Origin: Leucobacter weissii
GTDB taxonomy: Bacteria > Actinomycetota > Actinomycetes > Actinomycetales > Microbacteriaceae
NCBI RefSeq assembly: GCF_017565745.1
Contig: NZ_JAGDYM010000005.1
Span: 291,895-355,894, forward strand
DNA: 64,000 bases
Direction: 5' to 3'
Shown: positions 51,783 to 62,464 of the stretch, one piece after another
How positions within the stretch are numbered: the first letter of the stretch is position 1
Layout: every line of letters starts with the position of its first letter
Translations under genes and position numbers: made by a program
The notes under the pieces: model-generated
The model's input: only the letters and a program-made list of their open reading frames with translations
Told to the model about the DNA's origin: nothing
Database searches by the model: none

Positions 51783-53162
51783 ATGCCGATTCCTACTTTT
51801 GGTACGAACGATGTCGATTGGGAGCAGCGGATCGACCGCGACGTGCTGCGAGCCGGCCGGGTTGCGAAATTGCGGGCGGAACTCGAGAAGAGCGATCTCG
51901 GCGCCCTCCTGGCCTTCGACTTCTCGAACATCCGCTACATGTCCGCGACGCACATCGGGACCTGGGCCATGGACAAGGCGATACGATTCTCGCTCATCAC
52001 GCGCAACAGCGATCCGATCGTCTGGGACTTCGGCTCGGCGGCCAAGCACCACGACCTGTACAACCCGTGGTTGCACACGACGACGACGGAGATGGACGCC
52101 GACCCGCACGCTCCCCATCACGGTGCGGTGCGACCGCGAGCGGAGTCCGGCGCCCGGGCCGGCATCTCGACGCTGCGAGGCGCGTTCCACCCCGACGCGG
52201 GCATCGCGGAGGAGGTGGCGCGCAAGATACGACGAGAGCTCGAGAAGTTCGGACTGCTGAACGAGCCGCTCGGCGTCGATCTCATCGAGCTGCCGATCCT
52301 CTTCGCCCTGCAGCAGGCCGGGATCACGGTCGTCGACGGACAGCAGACCTTCTTGAACGCACGCGCCGTGAAGATGAAGGAGGAGATCCAGCTCCTCACC
52401 CAGGCCGCATCGATGGTCGACGCGGCCTACGACGAGCTCTACCGGTTCCTGAAACCGGGGGTCAGGGAGAACGAAACGGTCGGACTCGTCTCGAAGGTGC
52501 TCTACGACCTGGGGTCCGAGTACGTGGAGGGCGTGAACGCGATCTCCGGCGAGCGCTGCTCGCCCCATCCCCACGTGTACAGCGACCGCCTGATCCGACC
52601 CGGCGACCCGGCATTCTTCGACATCCTCCACAGCCATCAGGGCTACCGGACCTGCTACTACCGCACCTTCGCCGTAGGGTCGGCGTCGACGGCGCAGGTC
52701 GACGCCTACAAGCGCGCACGAGAGTACATGGACCGCGCCATCGCTCTGGTGAGACCCGGCGCGACGACCGCCGACATCGTGGCGGTCTGGCCGAAGGCGG
52801 AGGAGTTTGGGTTTCCCGATGAAGAGGCGGCGTTCGCGCTGCAGTACGGCCACGGCGTCGGTCTGTCGATCTGGGAGAAGCCGATATTCTCGCGCCTGGT
52901 CTCGTTCGAGCACCCCGAGGAGCTCAAGGAGGGCATGGTGTTCGCGCTCGAGACCTACTGGCCCTCCGCCGACGGCATCGGAGCCGCGCGCATCGAGGAG
53001 GAGCTCGTGGTGACCGCGGACGGGTGCGAGGTCATCACCAAGTTCCCGGCGGAGGAACTGCTCGTCGCCGGCCCGAAGTACCACGCGGTCGGCTTCGATC
53101 TCTCCACGCTGCGCGACTCGCAGTCCCACCTCAACACGGTGTGGGGACGAGGGGAGGCCTGA
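51783..53162 (+). CDS. M24 (pita-bread fold) metallohydrolase-like protein, DddP-like
   Basis: This 459-aa protein has the creatinase-type N-terminal domain (FDFSNIRYMSATH) and a C-terminal M24 fold. Expected metal ligands are seen as Asp in FFDIL, His in GHGVGL, Glu in MVFALETYW and Glu in RIEEEL. The second Asp of the pair, normally in an SDxTR motif, is replaced: the segment reads GYRTCYYRTF, with Cys at the Asp position. The N-terminal part resembles DMSP lyase DddP (NIRY, then VWDF) as well as Xaa-Pro peptidases. It may thus be a lyase or hydrolase of a non-peptide substrate. ATG 51783 is preferred; GTGs at 51774 and 51777 are in frame. Confidence 0.82.
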   Translation: MPIPTFGTNDVDWEQRIDRDVLRAGRVAKLRAELEKSDLGALLAFDFSNIRYMSATHIGTWAMDKAIRFSLITRNSDPIVWDFGSAAKHHDLYNPWLHTTTTEMDADPHAPHHGAVRPRAESGARAGISTLRGAFHPDAGIAEEVARKIRRELEKFGLLNEPLGVDLIELPILFALQQAGITVVDGQQTFLNARAVKMKEEIQLLTQAASMVDAAYDELYRFLKPGVRENETVGLVSKVLYDLGSEYVEGVNAISGERCSPHPHVYSDRLIRPGDPAFFDILHSHQGYRTCYYRTFAVGSASTAQVDAYKRAREYMDRAIALVRPGATTADIVAVWPKAEEFGFPDEEAAFALQYGHGVGLSIWEKPIFSRLVSFEHPEELKEGMVFALETYWPSADGIGAARIEEELVVTADGCEVITKFPAEELLVAGPKYHAVGFDLSTLRDSQSHLNTVWGRGEA

Positions 53163-53303
53163 GCCCGCCACCGCGGCGCGGGGAGCCCGGGTCGGGCATC
53201 CCCGTGCCGCGGGCGGGGCATCCCAGGACGACGGGACGGTGCCGAACCGCGATCCGCGGTCTGCGGCCCGACGGAATCCGACTCTCCCGGCTCGGGGCCC
53301 GCT

Positions 53304-54065
53304 CTACTTCGCGGCCAGATACCCTCCGTCGGCGACGATGGTCTGCCCGGTGATCGCGCTCGAGTCCTCCGTGGCGAGGAAGGCCACCACCTTGGCGATG
53401 TCCTCCGGGGGCATGAGCCTGCGCTGAGGAACCTGCGAGAGCCAGGTCTCGATGATCTGCGGGTCGCTCGCGCCGACGCCGTCCAGAATGGGCGTCGCGG
53501 AGTATCCGGGCGCCACGGCATTGACGCGCACCCCGTGCGGCGCCCACTCGACGGCGAGGGTGCGGGTCGCCGCGATCACGCCGGCCTTGGACGAGTCGTA
53601 CCCGACATGGACCTCGGGACGCACGCCGGCGAATGCCGCGATGGACGAGAAGTTCACCACCGAGCCCTTGCTCTCGATGAGCGCGGGGCCGAATTCGCGG
53701 CATGCGGTGATGGTGCCGAGGAGATTGACCTTGATCACCCGCTCGAGCGTCTCGTCGGTGACGGAGAGGCTCGCGGCCTGCTCGGCGATGCCGGCGGCGT
53801 TGACGAGCGCATCGACCCGCCCGAACTCGGCGAGCACCCGTTCCGAGAGGAGTCGCAGCCCGGCGGGATCCGCGACGTCGACGTGGAAGGCGCGCGTGTC
53901 GCGACCGTGACGGTCGCCGATCGCCGCCGCCGTCTCCCGCCCGCCCAGCTCGTTGACGTCGGCGATCGCGATCCGGAATCCGCGTGACGCGAGTTCCTCG
54001 GCGGCGGCGGCTCCCAGCCCCTGCGCGGCCCCGGTGACGACGGCGACCCTCTCGTTGCCTCCCAT
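53304..54065 (-). CDS. Short-chain dehydrogenase/reductase (SDR 5)
   Basis: This is a 253-aa classical SDR with TGAAQGLG, NAAG, Ser in FSSIAAF and YDSSK. It ends in VADGGYLAAK. It lies 58 bp downstream of the TIM-barrel epimerase gene in the same direction, and both are divergent from the system 3 importer, so they probably process its cargo. Confidence 0.9.
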   Translation of the reverse strand: MGGNERVAVVTGAAQGLGAAAAEELASRGFRIAIADVNELGGRETAAAIGDRHGRDTRAFHVDVADPAGLRLLSERVLAEFGRVDALVNAAGIAEQAASLSVTDETLERVIKVNLLGTITACREFGPALIESKGSVVNFSSIAAFAGVRPEVHVGYDSSKAGVIAATRTLAVEWAPHGVRVNAVAPGYSATPILDGVGASDPQIIETWLSQVPQRRLMPPEDIAKVVAFLATEDSSAITGQTIVADGGYLAAK

Positions 54066-54123
54066 GCGATGCTCCTGTCTCTGGCGCGGGTGTGCTCGTT
54101 GCGTTCTCGGGGCGGGCCGACGT

Positions 54124-55005
54124 CTAGACGCCGTCGCGGTCCGCGGCCGCGAAGACCGACTGCGCGGCGCGAATGGCCGACGTCACCTCATCCTGCAGGC
54201 TCTTGGCCCGATGCTCCTCCGAGAGGATCTCGACGCCCCAGGGACCGGAGAAGCCGAGTTCGCGCATGACGTTGATGAAGCGGGGCACGTCCCAATCTCC
54301 CTCGCCGGGGAGGCGCCGCTGGTCGACGGTGTCGTCCCAGAGCTGCTCGTAGGGGGGCGAGGGCTCGAGCGCATCGTTCAGCTCAACGGCGAACAGGTAG
54401 TCCGGGTTCATGTCGGTGAGGAGGTCGTCCGGCGTGTTGCCCGCGCGGTAGACATGCCAGATATCGACGATGATGCCGCCGTTCGAGTTGCCGACATCGG
54501 TGACGAACCTCGACCCCTCGCCGATGGTGGAGAAATTGGTGAAGGGAAGCGCTTCCATGGCGATCCGCGAGCCGACTTCGCGCGCCTCGTCCGCGAGTAG
54601 ATCGAACTCGGTCGCCATGACCGAGAGGTCCACGTCCCTGGAGAACATCTTCCCGGCGACCTTGATCGTCTGGGCGCCGAGAGCCTCGGCCGCCTCGAAG
54701 AGCTCGCGACGCACCCGATCCGAGGCTTCGCGCTCCTTCCCGGAAGTCCACCAATCGCCCAGGAACTCCACCTCGACGAACTCCAGCCCGGACGACCTGA
54801 TCTCGGAGCCGAGCCGCTGCAGGCCGATGGTGCGCCTCGTCTCGATCAGATCGGCATGGACGAGGCCGATGCCGCTCCAGCCGGACTCGGCGACGGCGCG
54901 CACGCGCTCCAGGATGTCGAAGGGGGAGCGCTCGTCCTCGGTCTGCGGGGCTGCATCGCCCGCATGGGTCCAGCAGGATGCGAGCAGCGGTGGGGTGGAT
55001 GACAT
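54124..55005 (-). CDS. Sugar phosphate isomerase/epimerase family protein (TIM barrel)
   Basis: This is a 293-aa xylose-isomerase-like TIM barrel. Probable metal ligands are Glu in MEALPF, Asp in VDIWHVYRAG and Glu in GVEILSEEHR. Relatives include IolE/IolI-type dehydratases and isomerases and sugar epimerases. It is first in a unit with SDR 5 and divergent from the CUT2 importer system 3. This pairing (importer, TIM-barrel isomerase, dehydrogenases) is typical of inositol or rare-sugar catabolism. Confidence 0.87.
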   Translation of the reverse strand: MSSTPPLLASCWTHAGDAAPQTEDERSPFDILERVRAVAESGWSGIGLVHADLIETRRTIGLQRLGSEIRSSGLEFVEVEFLGDWWTSGKEREASDRVRRELFEAAEALGAQTIKVAGKMFSRDVDLSVMATEFDLLADEAREVGSRIAMEALPFTNFSTIGEGSRFVTDVGNSNGGIIVDIWHVYRAGNTPDDLLTDMNPDYLFAVELNDALEPSPPYEQLWDDTVDQRRLPGEGDWDVPRFINVMRELGFSGPWGVEILSEEHRAKSLQDEVTSAIRAAQSVFAAADRDGV

Positions 55006-55061
55006 CGATGGGCTCCGATCTCTTCATCGAGAAGCTGCGAATACGACGAATTCAACCTGAC

Positions 55062-55086
55062 TGTACATGCGTACACGTACGGATAC
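55062..55086. promoter_or_regulatory. Composite palindrome with shared 13-mer, copy 2
   Basis: TGTAC-ATGC-GTACA (55062-55075) overlaps a minus-strand copy of GTATCCGTACGTG (55074-55086), the 13-mer also at 29185-29197. GTAC occurs three times here. It lies between divergent operons, 57 bp before the isomerase gene. Confidence 0.45.
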
Positions 55087-55272
55087 AAGGTTCGCCGGGA
55101 AATCAACCGAAGCAAGCCTTTCCGTCAAAGCTCTAGCCAGAATGTAAAGTTCTGCTATACGCTGTCCGGTGGAAGCGGACACGCTCCACCATCGTGCCCG
55201 GTCGACGACGCCCGCGAGCAGCGCCGGAGGCCTTGGGACGAAGACTGAGATCGTAGACAAAGGAGTTCTCTC

Positions 55273-56340
55273 ATGTCAGTGGTATCCACACGCGCCCGGG
55301 CACGACGGATCGCGACCGGCTTCGGTCTGGTGCTGGCGGGAGGGCTCGCACTCGGCGGGTGCACGAGCGCGCCGATCGGATCCGGCGAAGGCCAGGGCGC
55401 CGCCGACGGCGGCGCGGCGAAGATCGGCGTATCGGGCATGTTCCTCACGGATCCGTTCCAGGTGGTGATGATGGATCAGATCGCCGCCGCTGGCGCCGCC
55501 GCCGGTGTCGATATGCCGCCCGCGACGAACGCCGACGGCGACTCGGCGAAGCAGATCACGGACATCCAGAATCTGATCACGCAGAACGTGGAGGGGCTCA
55601 TCGTTGCGCCGCTCGACAAGGACGCCATCATCCCCGCCATCGAGCAGGCCAACGCGGCCGACATCCCGGTGGTCACGGTCGACATGGGCGCCAACGGCGG
55701 CGAGGTCTACATGATCGTTCGAGCGGACAACTACGCGATGGGGGAGAGCGGGTGCGAGGCGATGGCCGGGGAGCTCGGCGGGCGGGGCACGATCCTCAAC
55801 CTGCAGGGGGATCTCGCGTCGACGAACGGGCTCGATCGCTCCGACGGTTTCACCGACTGCATCGAGGCGAACTACCCCGACATCGAAGTGATCTCCCGCC
55901 CGACCGACTGGAAGGCCGAGGAAGCGGTCACCGCGGCGCAGACGGTGGTGAGCACGACGGAGATCGACGGCATCTTCCTGGCCAGCGATTCGGTGATGGC
56001 GGACGGCGTGCAGAAGGTCCTCGAGAACCTGGGCAAGTGGGCTCCCGCGGGCGAGGACGGCCATATCGTGATCGCGAGCATCGACGGCACCCCGCTGAGC
56101 CTCGATCTCGTTCGCAGCGGCCACTTCGACGCCGTGATCTCGCAGCCGGTCGACATGTACTCGAAGTACGCGGTGCAGTACGTGCTCGATGCGCTCGACG
56201 GGAAGACCTACACGCCCGGTCCCACGGAGCATGGGAGCGAGATCGTCGAGATCGACGGCATCCTCTCCGACAATCTGCCCTCGCCGACGGTGACGAAGGA
56301 GAACGTCGAGGACGGCGCGCTCTGGGGCAACAACGCCTGA
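55273..56340 (+). CDS. Sugar-type (CUT2) ABC transporter binding lipoprotein, system 3
   Basis: This is a 355-aa lipoprotein with lipobox Cys30 in LALGGCTS. It is a type I binding protein with the ribose/rhizopine-binder pattern (LITQNVEGLIVAPLDKDA, STNGLDRSDGF, DGIFLASDSV). It is not close to the binders of systems 1 and 2. AAAGGAG lies 7 bp before ATG 55273. It is first in the operon with ATPase, permease and a zinc dehydrogenase. The ligand is likely a sugar or cyclitol. Confidence 0.9.
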   Translation: MSVVSTRARARRIATGFGLVLAGGLALGGCTSAPIGSGEGQGAADGGAAKIGVSGMFLTDPFQVVMMDQIAAAGAAAGVDMPPATNADGDSAKQITDIQNLITQNVEGLIVAPLDKDAIIPAIEQANAADIPVVTVDMGANGGEVYMIVRADNYAMGESGCEAMAGELGGRGTILNLQGDLASTNGLDRSDGFTDCIEANYPDIEVISRPTDWKAEEAVTAAQTVVSTTEIDGIFLASDSVMADGVQKVLENLGKWAPAGEDGHIVIASIDGTPLSLDLVRSGHFDAVISQPVDMYSKYAVQYVLDALDGKTYTPGPTEHGSEIVEIDGILSDNLPSPTVTKENVEDGALWGNNA

Positions 56341-56348
56341 TCGGCTGC

Positions 56349-56387
56349 GAGGGGCGCGGCCGTGCGCGACCGTGCGCGGCACCCCTC
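56349..56387 (+). terminator. Intra-operon hairpin after the system 3 binding protein
   Basis: GAGGGG (56349-56354) pairs with CCCCTC (56382-56387) around a GC-rich core with a repeated CCGTGCGCG. It is imperfect but sits as in systems 1 and 2. Confidence 0.45.
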
Positions 56388-56424
56388 TCGGCCGTCGTCG
56401 GCGACGAGCGAGGAGTAGGGACCT

Positions 56425-57924
<1,500 letters not shown>

Positions 57925-57960
57925 CCGCAGCCCCACATCAGAACCGAGGACGATAACACC

Positions 57961-58998
57961 ATGACCGTGGCCCCGACCGACATCTCTCCCGGCGTCTCCG
58001 CCGCATCTGAGCACCCACGCAGGCTCGCCTGGCTGAAGGAGCTCGTGCTCCTGCCGGTGATCGTGCTCGTCCTGATCCTCGGCGCGCTGCTCACGCCGAA
58101 CTTCCTCACGGTGAACAACCTGCTCAACAACGTGCTCGTCGTCTCGGCCGTGCTCGGCATGGTGGTGATCGCAGAGAGCCTGATCCTCATCTCGGGATAC
58201 TTCGATCTCTCGCTCGAGTCGGTGGTCGGCTTGGCGCCGGCCTTCGCCGTGTGGCTGGTGCTCCCCGCGGTCAGCGGTGGGCTCGGGCTCGAACTGCCGC
58301 CGCTGCTGGCGATCCTGCTCATGTTCGTGCTCTCTGTCGGGGTCGGCCTGCTCAACGGGTTCCTGATCTCGCGGCTCGGCCTCAACGCGTTCATCGTCAC
58401 CTTGGCCATGCTGATCCTGCTGCGCGGGCTCGTGCTGGGCATCTCCGGTGGCCGCACCTTCTCCGGCCTTCCCGCTGAGTTCCTGTGGCTCGGCAGCACC
58501 TATCCGCTTGGCATCCCCGTGCAGGTGTGGATCCTGGTCATCGCGTTCGCCATCGCGGCGATCTTCATGCGGAGGCACCCGGTCGGGCGGAAGATCTACG
58601 CGATGGGCGGCAACGAGGACGCGGCTCAGGCCGCCGGCATCAACACGAAGCGCCTCACCGTCGGGCTGTTCGTAGCGGGTGCGCTGATCGCGGGCTTCGC
58701 CGGGCTCATGCTCACGAGCCGCATCGCCTCGGTCACCGCCTCGCAAGGGGACGGCATGATCTTCACCGTGTTCGCGGCAGCGGTGATCGGCGGCATCAGC
58801 CTGAACGGCGGAAAGGGCAGCATGGTCGGCGCGCTGACCGGGGTCCTGCTGCTCGGGCTGATCCAGAACGTGCTCACGCTCACCAACGTGCCCTCCTTCT
58901 GGATCGATGCGATCTACGGGCTCATCATCCTGGCGGCGCTGACCTTCGGCGTGGTGTCCGGACGCTTGCGGGGCGCATTCAGGCTCGGGAACGGTTGA
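57961..58998 (+). CDS. CUT2 ABC transporter permease, system 3
   Basis: This is a 345-aa RbsC-like permease with about ten hydrophobic segments and the loop YFDLSLESVVGLAP. Only one permease gene is in this operon, so it should act as a homodimer, in contrast to systems 1 and 2. It follows the ATPase by 36 bp. Confidence 0.92.
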   Translation: MTVAPTDISPGVSAASEHPRRLAWLKELVLLPVIVLVLILGALLTPNFLTVNNLLNNVLVVSAVLGMVVIAESLILISGYFDLSLESVVGLAPAFAVWLVLPAVSGGLGLELPPLLAILLMFVLSVGVGLLNGFLISRLGLNAFIVTLAMLILLRGLVLGISGGRTFSGLPAEFLWLGSTYPLGIPVQVWILVIAFAIAAIFMRRHPVGRKIYAMGGNEDAAQAAGINTKRLTVGLFVAGALIAGFAGLMLTSRIASVTASQGDGMIFTVFAAAVIGGISLNGGKGSMVGALTGVLLLGLIQNVLTLTNVPSFWIDAIYGLIILAALTFGVVSGRLRGAFRLGNG

Positions 58999-59015
58999 CC
59001 GCGGAGGGGGCGGAC

Positions 59016-60050
59016 ATGTCTGCATGGCTGAGCGGAACGATGAGGGCGTTCGAGTTCTCCGGGCCGAACGAATTGACCTGGGTCGAGGCGGAGATCCCCG
59101 CGGCCGGGCCGTCGTACGCGCTCGTACGGGTCGAGGCGCTGGGGATCTGCGGCACCGATGTCCACCTGTTCACCGGGAGCAGCTCCTACCTCCGGCTCGG
59201 GCTGACCGAGTATCCGTTCAGACCCGGTCACGAGTTCTGCGGAGAGGTGGTCGCGGTCGGGGACGACGTGCGCGGGATCGGCATCGGCGACCGCGTGGTG
59301 GGGCAGCCGTTCCTTCCCTGCAAGATCTGCCGGGTCTGCATGAGCGGGCGGATGAACCTCTGCCCGAACCGGGGCGAACAGGGCGTGCGCGGGACCGAAC
59401 CGGGTGCGGCCGCGCAGTACGTGCGGGTCCCCGCCGAGAATCTCGCCGTCGTGCCGCGCTCCCTCGTGCCCGCCGAGGCGCTGCTCGCGGAGTCCTCGGT
59501 GACCGCTCTGAGCTCGGTGGTCAAGGGCGGCGTCGAGCCCGGGAAGCGCGTAGCGGTCATCGGCTCGGGCACGATCGGACTCCTCGCGACGCAGCTCGCC
59601 GCCGGTATGGGCGCGGTGGTCGACACCATCGGGATCGATGACGGGCTGCGACTGGCCGTGGAATGCGGCGCCTCGAGCGTCTTCCACCCCGACGAGGCGC
59701 CGTTCGACGCCTACGACGTGGTCATCGAGGCCGCGGGAGCGCCCGGTTCGCTCGGACTCGCGTTGCGCCTGGCGGGTCCGGGAGGCACGATCACGCAGAC
59801 GAGCATTCCGGGTTCCGCCAGCACCGACGTCCAGGCCTCGCTCATGGTGGCCAAGGGACTGACCATCGTGAGCGTGCTCGGCGGCATCGAGCATCTGCAG
59901 TCGGCGGTGGACCTCATCGCCCGCGGCGTCATCGTTCCGCGGAGGCTCATCGACTCGGTGCGCGAGTGGTCGGGAGCCGAGCAGGCGTTCGCCGACCTGA
60001 TGGCAGGCGGTCTCGCGCGCCCGAAGATCGTCCTTTCGGTCGGGGTGTGA
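59016..60050 (+). CDS. Zinc-dependent medium-chain alcohol dehydrogenase (threonine/sorbitol dehydrogenase-like)
   Basis: This is a 344-aa MDR enzyme. It has GICGTDVHLF, the catalytic GHEFCGEV, the four-Cys structural zinc run (CKICRVCMSGRMNLC) and the NAD motif GSGTIGLL. ATG 59016 follows GGAGGGGG by about 6 bp; ATG 59040 is possible. It closes the importer system 3 operon and probably oxidises the imported polyol or cyclitol to a ketone. Confidence 0.9.
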   Translation: MSAWLSGTMRAFEFSGPNELTWVEAEIPAAGPSYALVRVEALGICGTDVHLFTGSSSYLRLGLTEYPFRPGHEFCGEVVAVGDDVRGIGIGDRVVGQPFLPCKICRVCMSGRMNLCPNRGEQGVRGTEPGAAAQYVRVPAENLAVVPRSLVPAEALLAESSVTALSSVVKGGVEPGKRVAVIGSGTIGLLATQLAAGMGAVVDTIGIDDGLRLAVECGASSVFHPDEAPFDAYDVVIEAAGAPGSLGLALRLAGPGGTITQTSIPGSASTDVQASLMVAKGLTIVSVLGGIEHLQSAVDLIARGVIVPRRLIDSVREWSGAEQAFADLMAGGLARPKIVLSVGV

Positions 60051-60278
60051 CCGCGCCGATGCCGGAGGCGTCGTCGACGGGTGACGACGCGGAACGAAGA
60101 CCGCCCTGCACGCCGCAGCCGTGATCCTCGCTCGGGCGATTCCTCGGTGGATCGCGGCGGCGGGGGAGAAGCTCTCCCGTGTCCCGATCCGCGTCCGTCC
60201 CACGTGCGTGCGGCGGCTTCCCCGCCTCCCTGGGAGTCCGCTCGCGCCGTCTTGACATTCGGTCCCGGAATTGCCAGA

Positions 60279-60295
60279 GTTTAATGGGAGTGAAC
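60279..60295. promoter_or_regulatory. 17-bp regulon motif at the SDR 6 promoter
   Basis: GTTTAAT-GGG-AGTGAAC lies 42 bp before SDR 6. A consensus -35 TTGACA (60252-60257) and a weak -10 CAGAGT (60275-60280, 17-bp spacer) place the transcription start inside the motif, so a bound protein would block it. Confidence 0.6.
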
Positions 60296-60337
60296 GAAGT
60301 GTTTATCTCAGGTAGTCGCTTGATGCAAAGGAGCAAC

Positions 60338-61129
60338 ATGTCCAACTCAGCACCCTCCGTCCTGATCACGGGGGCGACCGGCGGTATCGGACGCGAGACG
60401 GCGCTTCGTTTCGCTGAGGAGGGGGGCCGGATCGCGGTCGCGGACCTGAGCCAGGAAGCCGTGGACGCGTTCGCGGAGGAGCTCCGCGGGCAGTTCGGCG
60501 GCATCGACGTCCTCCCGCTCGTGCTCGACCAGTCATCGGAGGAGTCGCTGAGCGAAGGCGTCGAGCGGGTGCGCGAATGGACGGGCGGGGAGCTCACGAC
60601 GCTCGCGCTCGTGGCAGGCACGGTCCAGGCGGAGGGGCTCTCCGTGGTGGACCTCCCCGTCGAGGAGTGGGACCGCGTGCACCACACCAATCTCCGCGGG
60701 GTGTTCCTCGCATCGAAGCACTTCATCCCCCTGCTCGCGCGCGACGGCAGCGGCTCCATCATCGCGATCGCTTCGTACTGGGGTCGTGAGGCGCACCCCT
60801 TCTACGCCTCCTACTGCACGTCGAAGGCCGGCGTCATCAGCTTCGTGCAGGGCCTCGCCCGGGAGCTCGCCGAGGAGGACATCCGCGTGAACGCGGTGGC
60901 GCCGGGCAACATCAACACCAGGATGCACCAGAAGGCGCTCACCGATGAGGCGACCGCTCGCGGGATCAGCTTCGAGGAGATGCGCGACATCGAGTGGTCG
61001 AAGATCCCGCTCAAGGTCGCCGGTCCGCCCCGTTCGATCGCGGACGGCGTCTACTTCCTCTCGTCGCGCCATGCGAGCTACATCACCGGCGCCACCCTCG
61101 ACGTCAACGGCGGAGTGGTGATGATCTGA
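60338..61129 (+). CDS. Short-chain dehydrogenase/reductase (SDR 6)
   Basis: This is a 263-aa SDR with TGATGGIG, Ser in ASYWGR and YCTSK. The usual NNAG is replaced by LVAG, so it is a divergent member. It ends in DVNGGVVMI. AAAGGAG lies 5 bp before ATG 60338. It heads a unit with SDR 7 and a cupin protein. A strong regulon motif controls it. Confidence 0.88.
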   Translation: MSNSAPSVLITGATGGIGRETALRFAEEGGRIAVADLSQEAVDAFAEELRGQFGGIDVLPLVLDQSSEESLSEGVERVREWTGGELTTLALVAGTVQAEGLSVVDLPVEEWDRVHHTNLRGVFLASKHFIPLLARDGSGSIIAIASYWGREAHPFYASYCTSKAGVISFVQGLARELAEEDIRVNAVAPGNINTRMHQKALTDEATARGISFEEMRDIEWSKIPLKVAGPPRSIADGVYFLSSRHASYITGATLDVNGGVVMI

Positions 61130-61204
61130 GCCTCGGCTCGCGCATCGTGCGCTCCCGGCGCGGTCCCGCGCACTCATCGAAATCTACGGAACTGGAGAAG
61201 GACA

Positions 61205-62011
61205 ATGGATCTCAAGCTTGCAGGTAAGAAGGTGCTCATCACGGGAGGCGCCTCCGGTCTGGGGGATGCGGCCGTTCGCACCTTCGCCGAAGAGGGGGCT
61301 TTCCCCGTCGCGGTGGACATCAACGAGGCGAAACTCGCGAGTCAGGCCGAAGAGCTGGAAGCGCTCGGGCGCCGGTCGGGGTCGATCGTCGCCGACCTCT
61401 CGACGCTCGAGGGCATCGAGGGCGCTGTGGCTCGCGCCAAGGAGATCTTCGGAGGGGCTCCCGACATCCTCGTGAACAACGTCGGCACCGGCACGCTTCG
61501 CACGCTCGAGGAGACCACCGATGAGCAGTTCCATCGCACGATGGAGCTGAACTTCTTCGCGATGGTGCGGATGTGCAAGCTGCTGGTTCCGGAGATGAAG
61601 GCGAATGGCGGCGGCTCCGTGGTCAGCGTCACCTCGGACCTCTCGCGCCAGCCCGAGGACTCGATCACCGACTACGCCGCTTCGAAAGCGGCGGTGGCCT
61701 CGGTGTCGAAATCGCTCTCGCGGCTCTACGCCCCGACTGTTCGCCTGAACTGCGTGGCACCCGGTCCGATCTACACGCCGTTCTGGTCGGACGAGAACTA
61801 CGGCTGGGTGAAGACGGTCGAGCAGGCCTACGGCAAGGAGGGCATGGACGCGATCCAGGCGCTCATCGACGACCGCGGCATCCCCATGGGGCGCATCGGA
61901 CGGCCGGAGGAGGTCGCCGCGGCGATCGCCTTCCTCGCCTCGGATCTCTCCGCGTTCACCACCGGCGCGACCCTCGGGATCGACGGCGGCAGCATCAGGG
62001 CGCTCTTCTGA
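61205..62011 (+). CDS. Short-chain dehydrogenase/reductase (SDR 7)
   Basis: This is a 268-aa SDR with TGGASGLG, NNVG in place of NNAG, Ser in VTSDLSR and YAASK. It ends in IDGGSIRALF. GGAGAAGGA precedes ATG 61205. It is likely co-transcribed with SDR 6 (75-bp gap) and the cupin gene (23-bp gap). Two different SDRs in tandem suggest an oxidation-reduction (epimerising) pair. Confidence 0.9.
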   Translation: MDLKLAGKKVLITGGASGLGDAAVRTFAEEGAFPVAVDINEAKLASQAEELEALGRRSGSIVADLSTLEGIEGAVARAKEIFGGAPDILVNNVGTGTLRTLEETTDEQFHRTMELNFFAMVRMCKLLVPEMKANGGGSVVSVTSDLSRQPEDSITDYAASKAAVASVSKSLSRLYAPTVRLNCVAPGPIYTPFWSDENYGWVKTVEQAYGKEGMDAIQALIDDRGIPMGRIGRPEEVAAAIAFLASDLSAFTTGATLGIDGGSIRALF

Positions 62012-62034
62012 GCGGGCGAAAGGAGGAGAGAACG

Positions 62035-62463
62035 ATGGACAACATCCAGCGACGCAGCGCGGAGTACATCTCCGAGCACAACGACACCGTGCACAGCATG
62101 TTCTTCTTCAAGATGGAGGAGTTGCGCGACGAGGTCAGCGGCGGGTACCTCGAGTTCGCGAACGAGTTCGTGGTGAAGAAGGACGCGGCAATCGAGCCGC
62201 ACTCGCACAACACGGATGAGTTCTACTTCGTGCTCGAGGGCTCGGGCACGATGATCATCGACGGGGAGAGCGCGCTGTTCGGCAAGGGAGAGCTCGTGCG
62301 CATTCGTCCGAACCAGATCCACTCCCTCGCGGCCGATCAGGGCACGGACATCAAGTGCTTCTGCTTCGCGATCAGCTACATGCCCGAGGACGAGGTGGGA
62401 TTCACCGCCTACCCGGTGGATGGCGGCGAACCCCACTTCGTCTCCACGCGCTACTGGGATTGA
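62035..62463 (+). CDS. Single-domain cupin protein
   Basis: This is a 142-aa cupin. Motif 1 reads EPHSHNTDEFYFVLEGSG with the two His and Glu metal ligands, and motif 2 has a His in NQIHSL. AGGAGGAG lies about 7 bp before ATG 62035. Small cupins in such clusters act as isomerases, epimerases or lyases of sugars and oxo acids, or as dioxygenases. It is last in the SDR 6-SDR 7-cupin unit, with a hairpin after it. Confidence 0.88.
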   Translation: MDNIQRRSAEYISEHNDTVHSMFFFKMEELRDEVSGGYLEFANEFVVKKDAAIEPHSHNTDEFYFVLEGSGTMIIDGESALFGKGELVRIRPNQIHSLAADQGTDIKCFCFAISYMPEDEVGFTAYPVDGGEPHFVSTRYWD

Positions 62464-62464
62464 G

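Noticed and set aside
53194..53224. Two GGGCATCCC direct repeats between convergent genes
   Set aside because: They are only 9 bp, in GC-rich spacer DNA, with no further structure.
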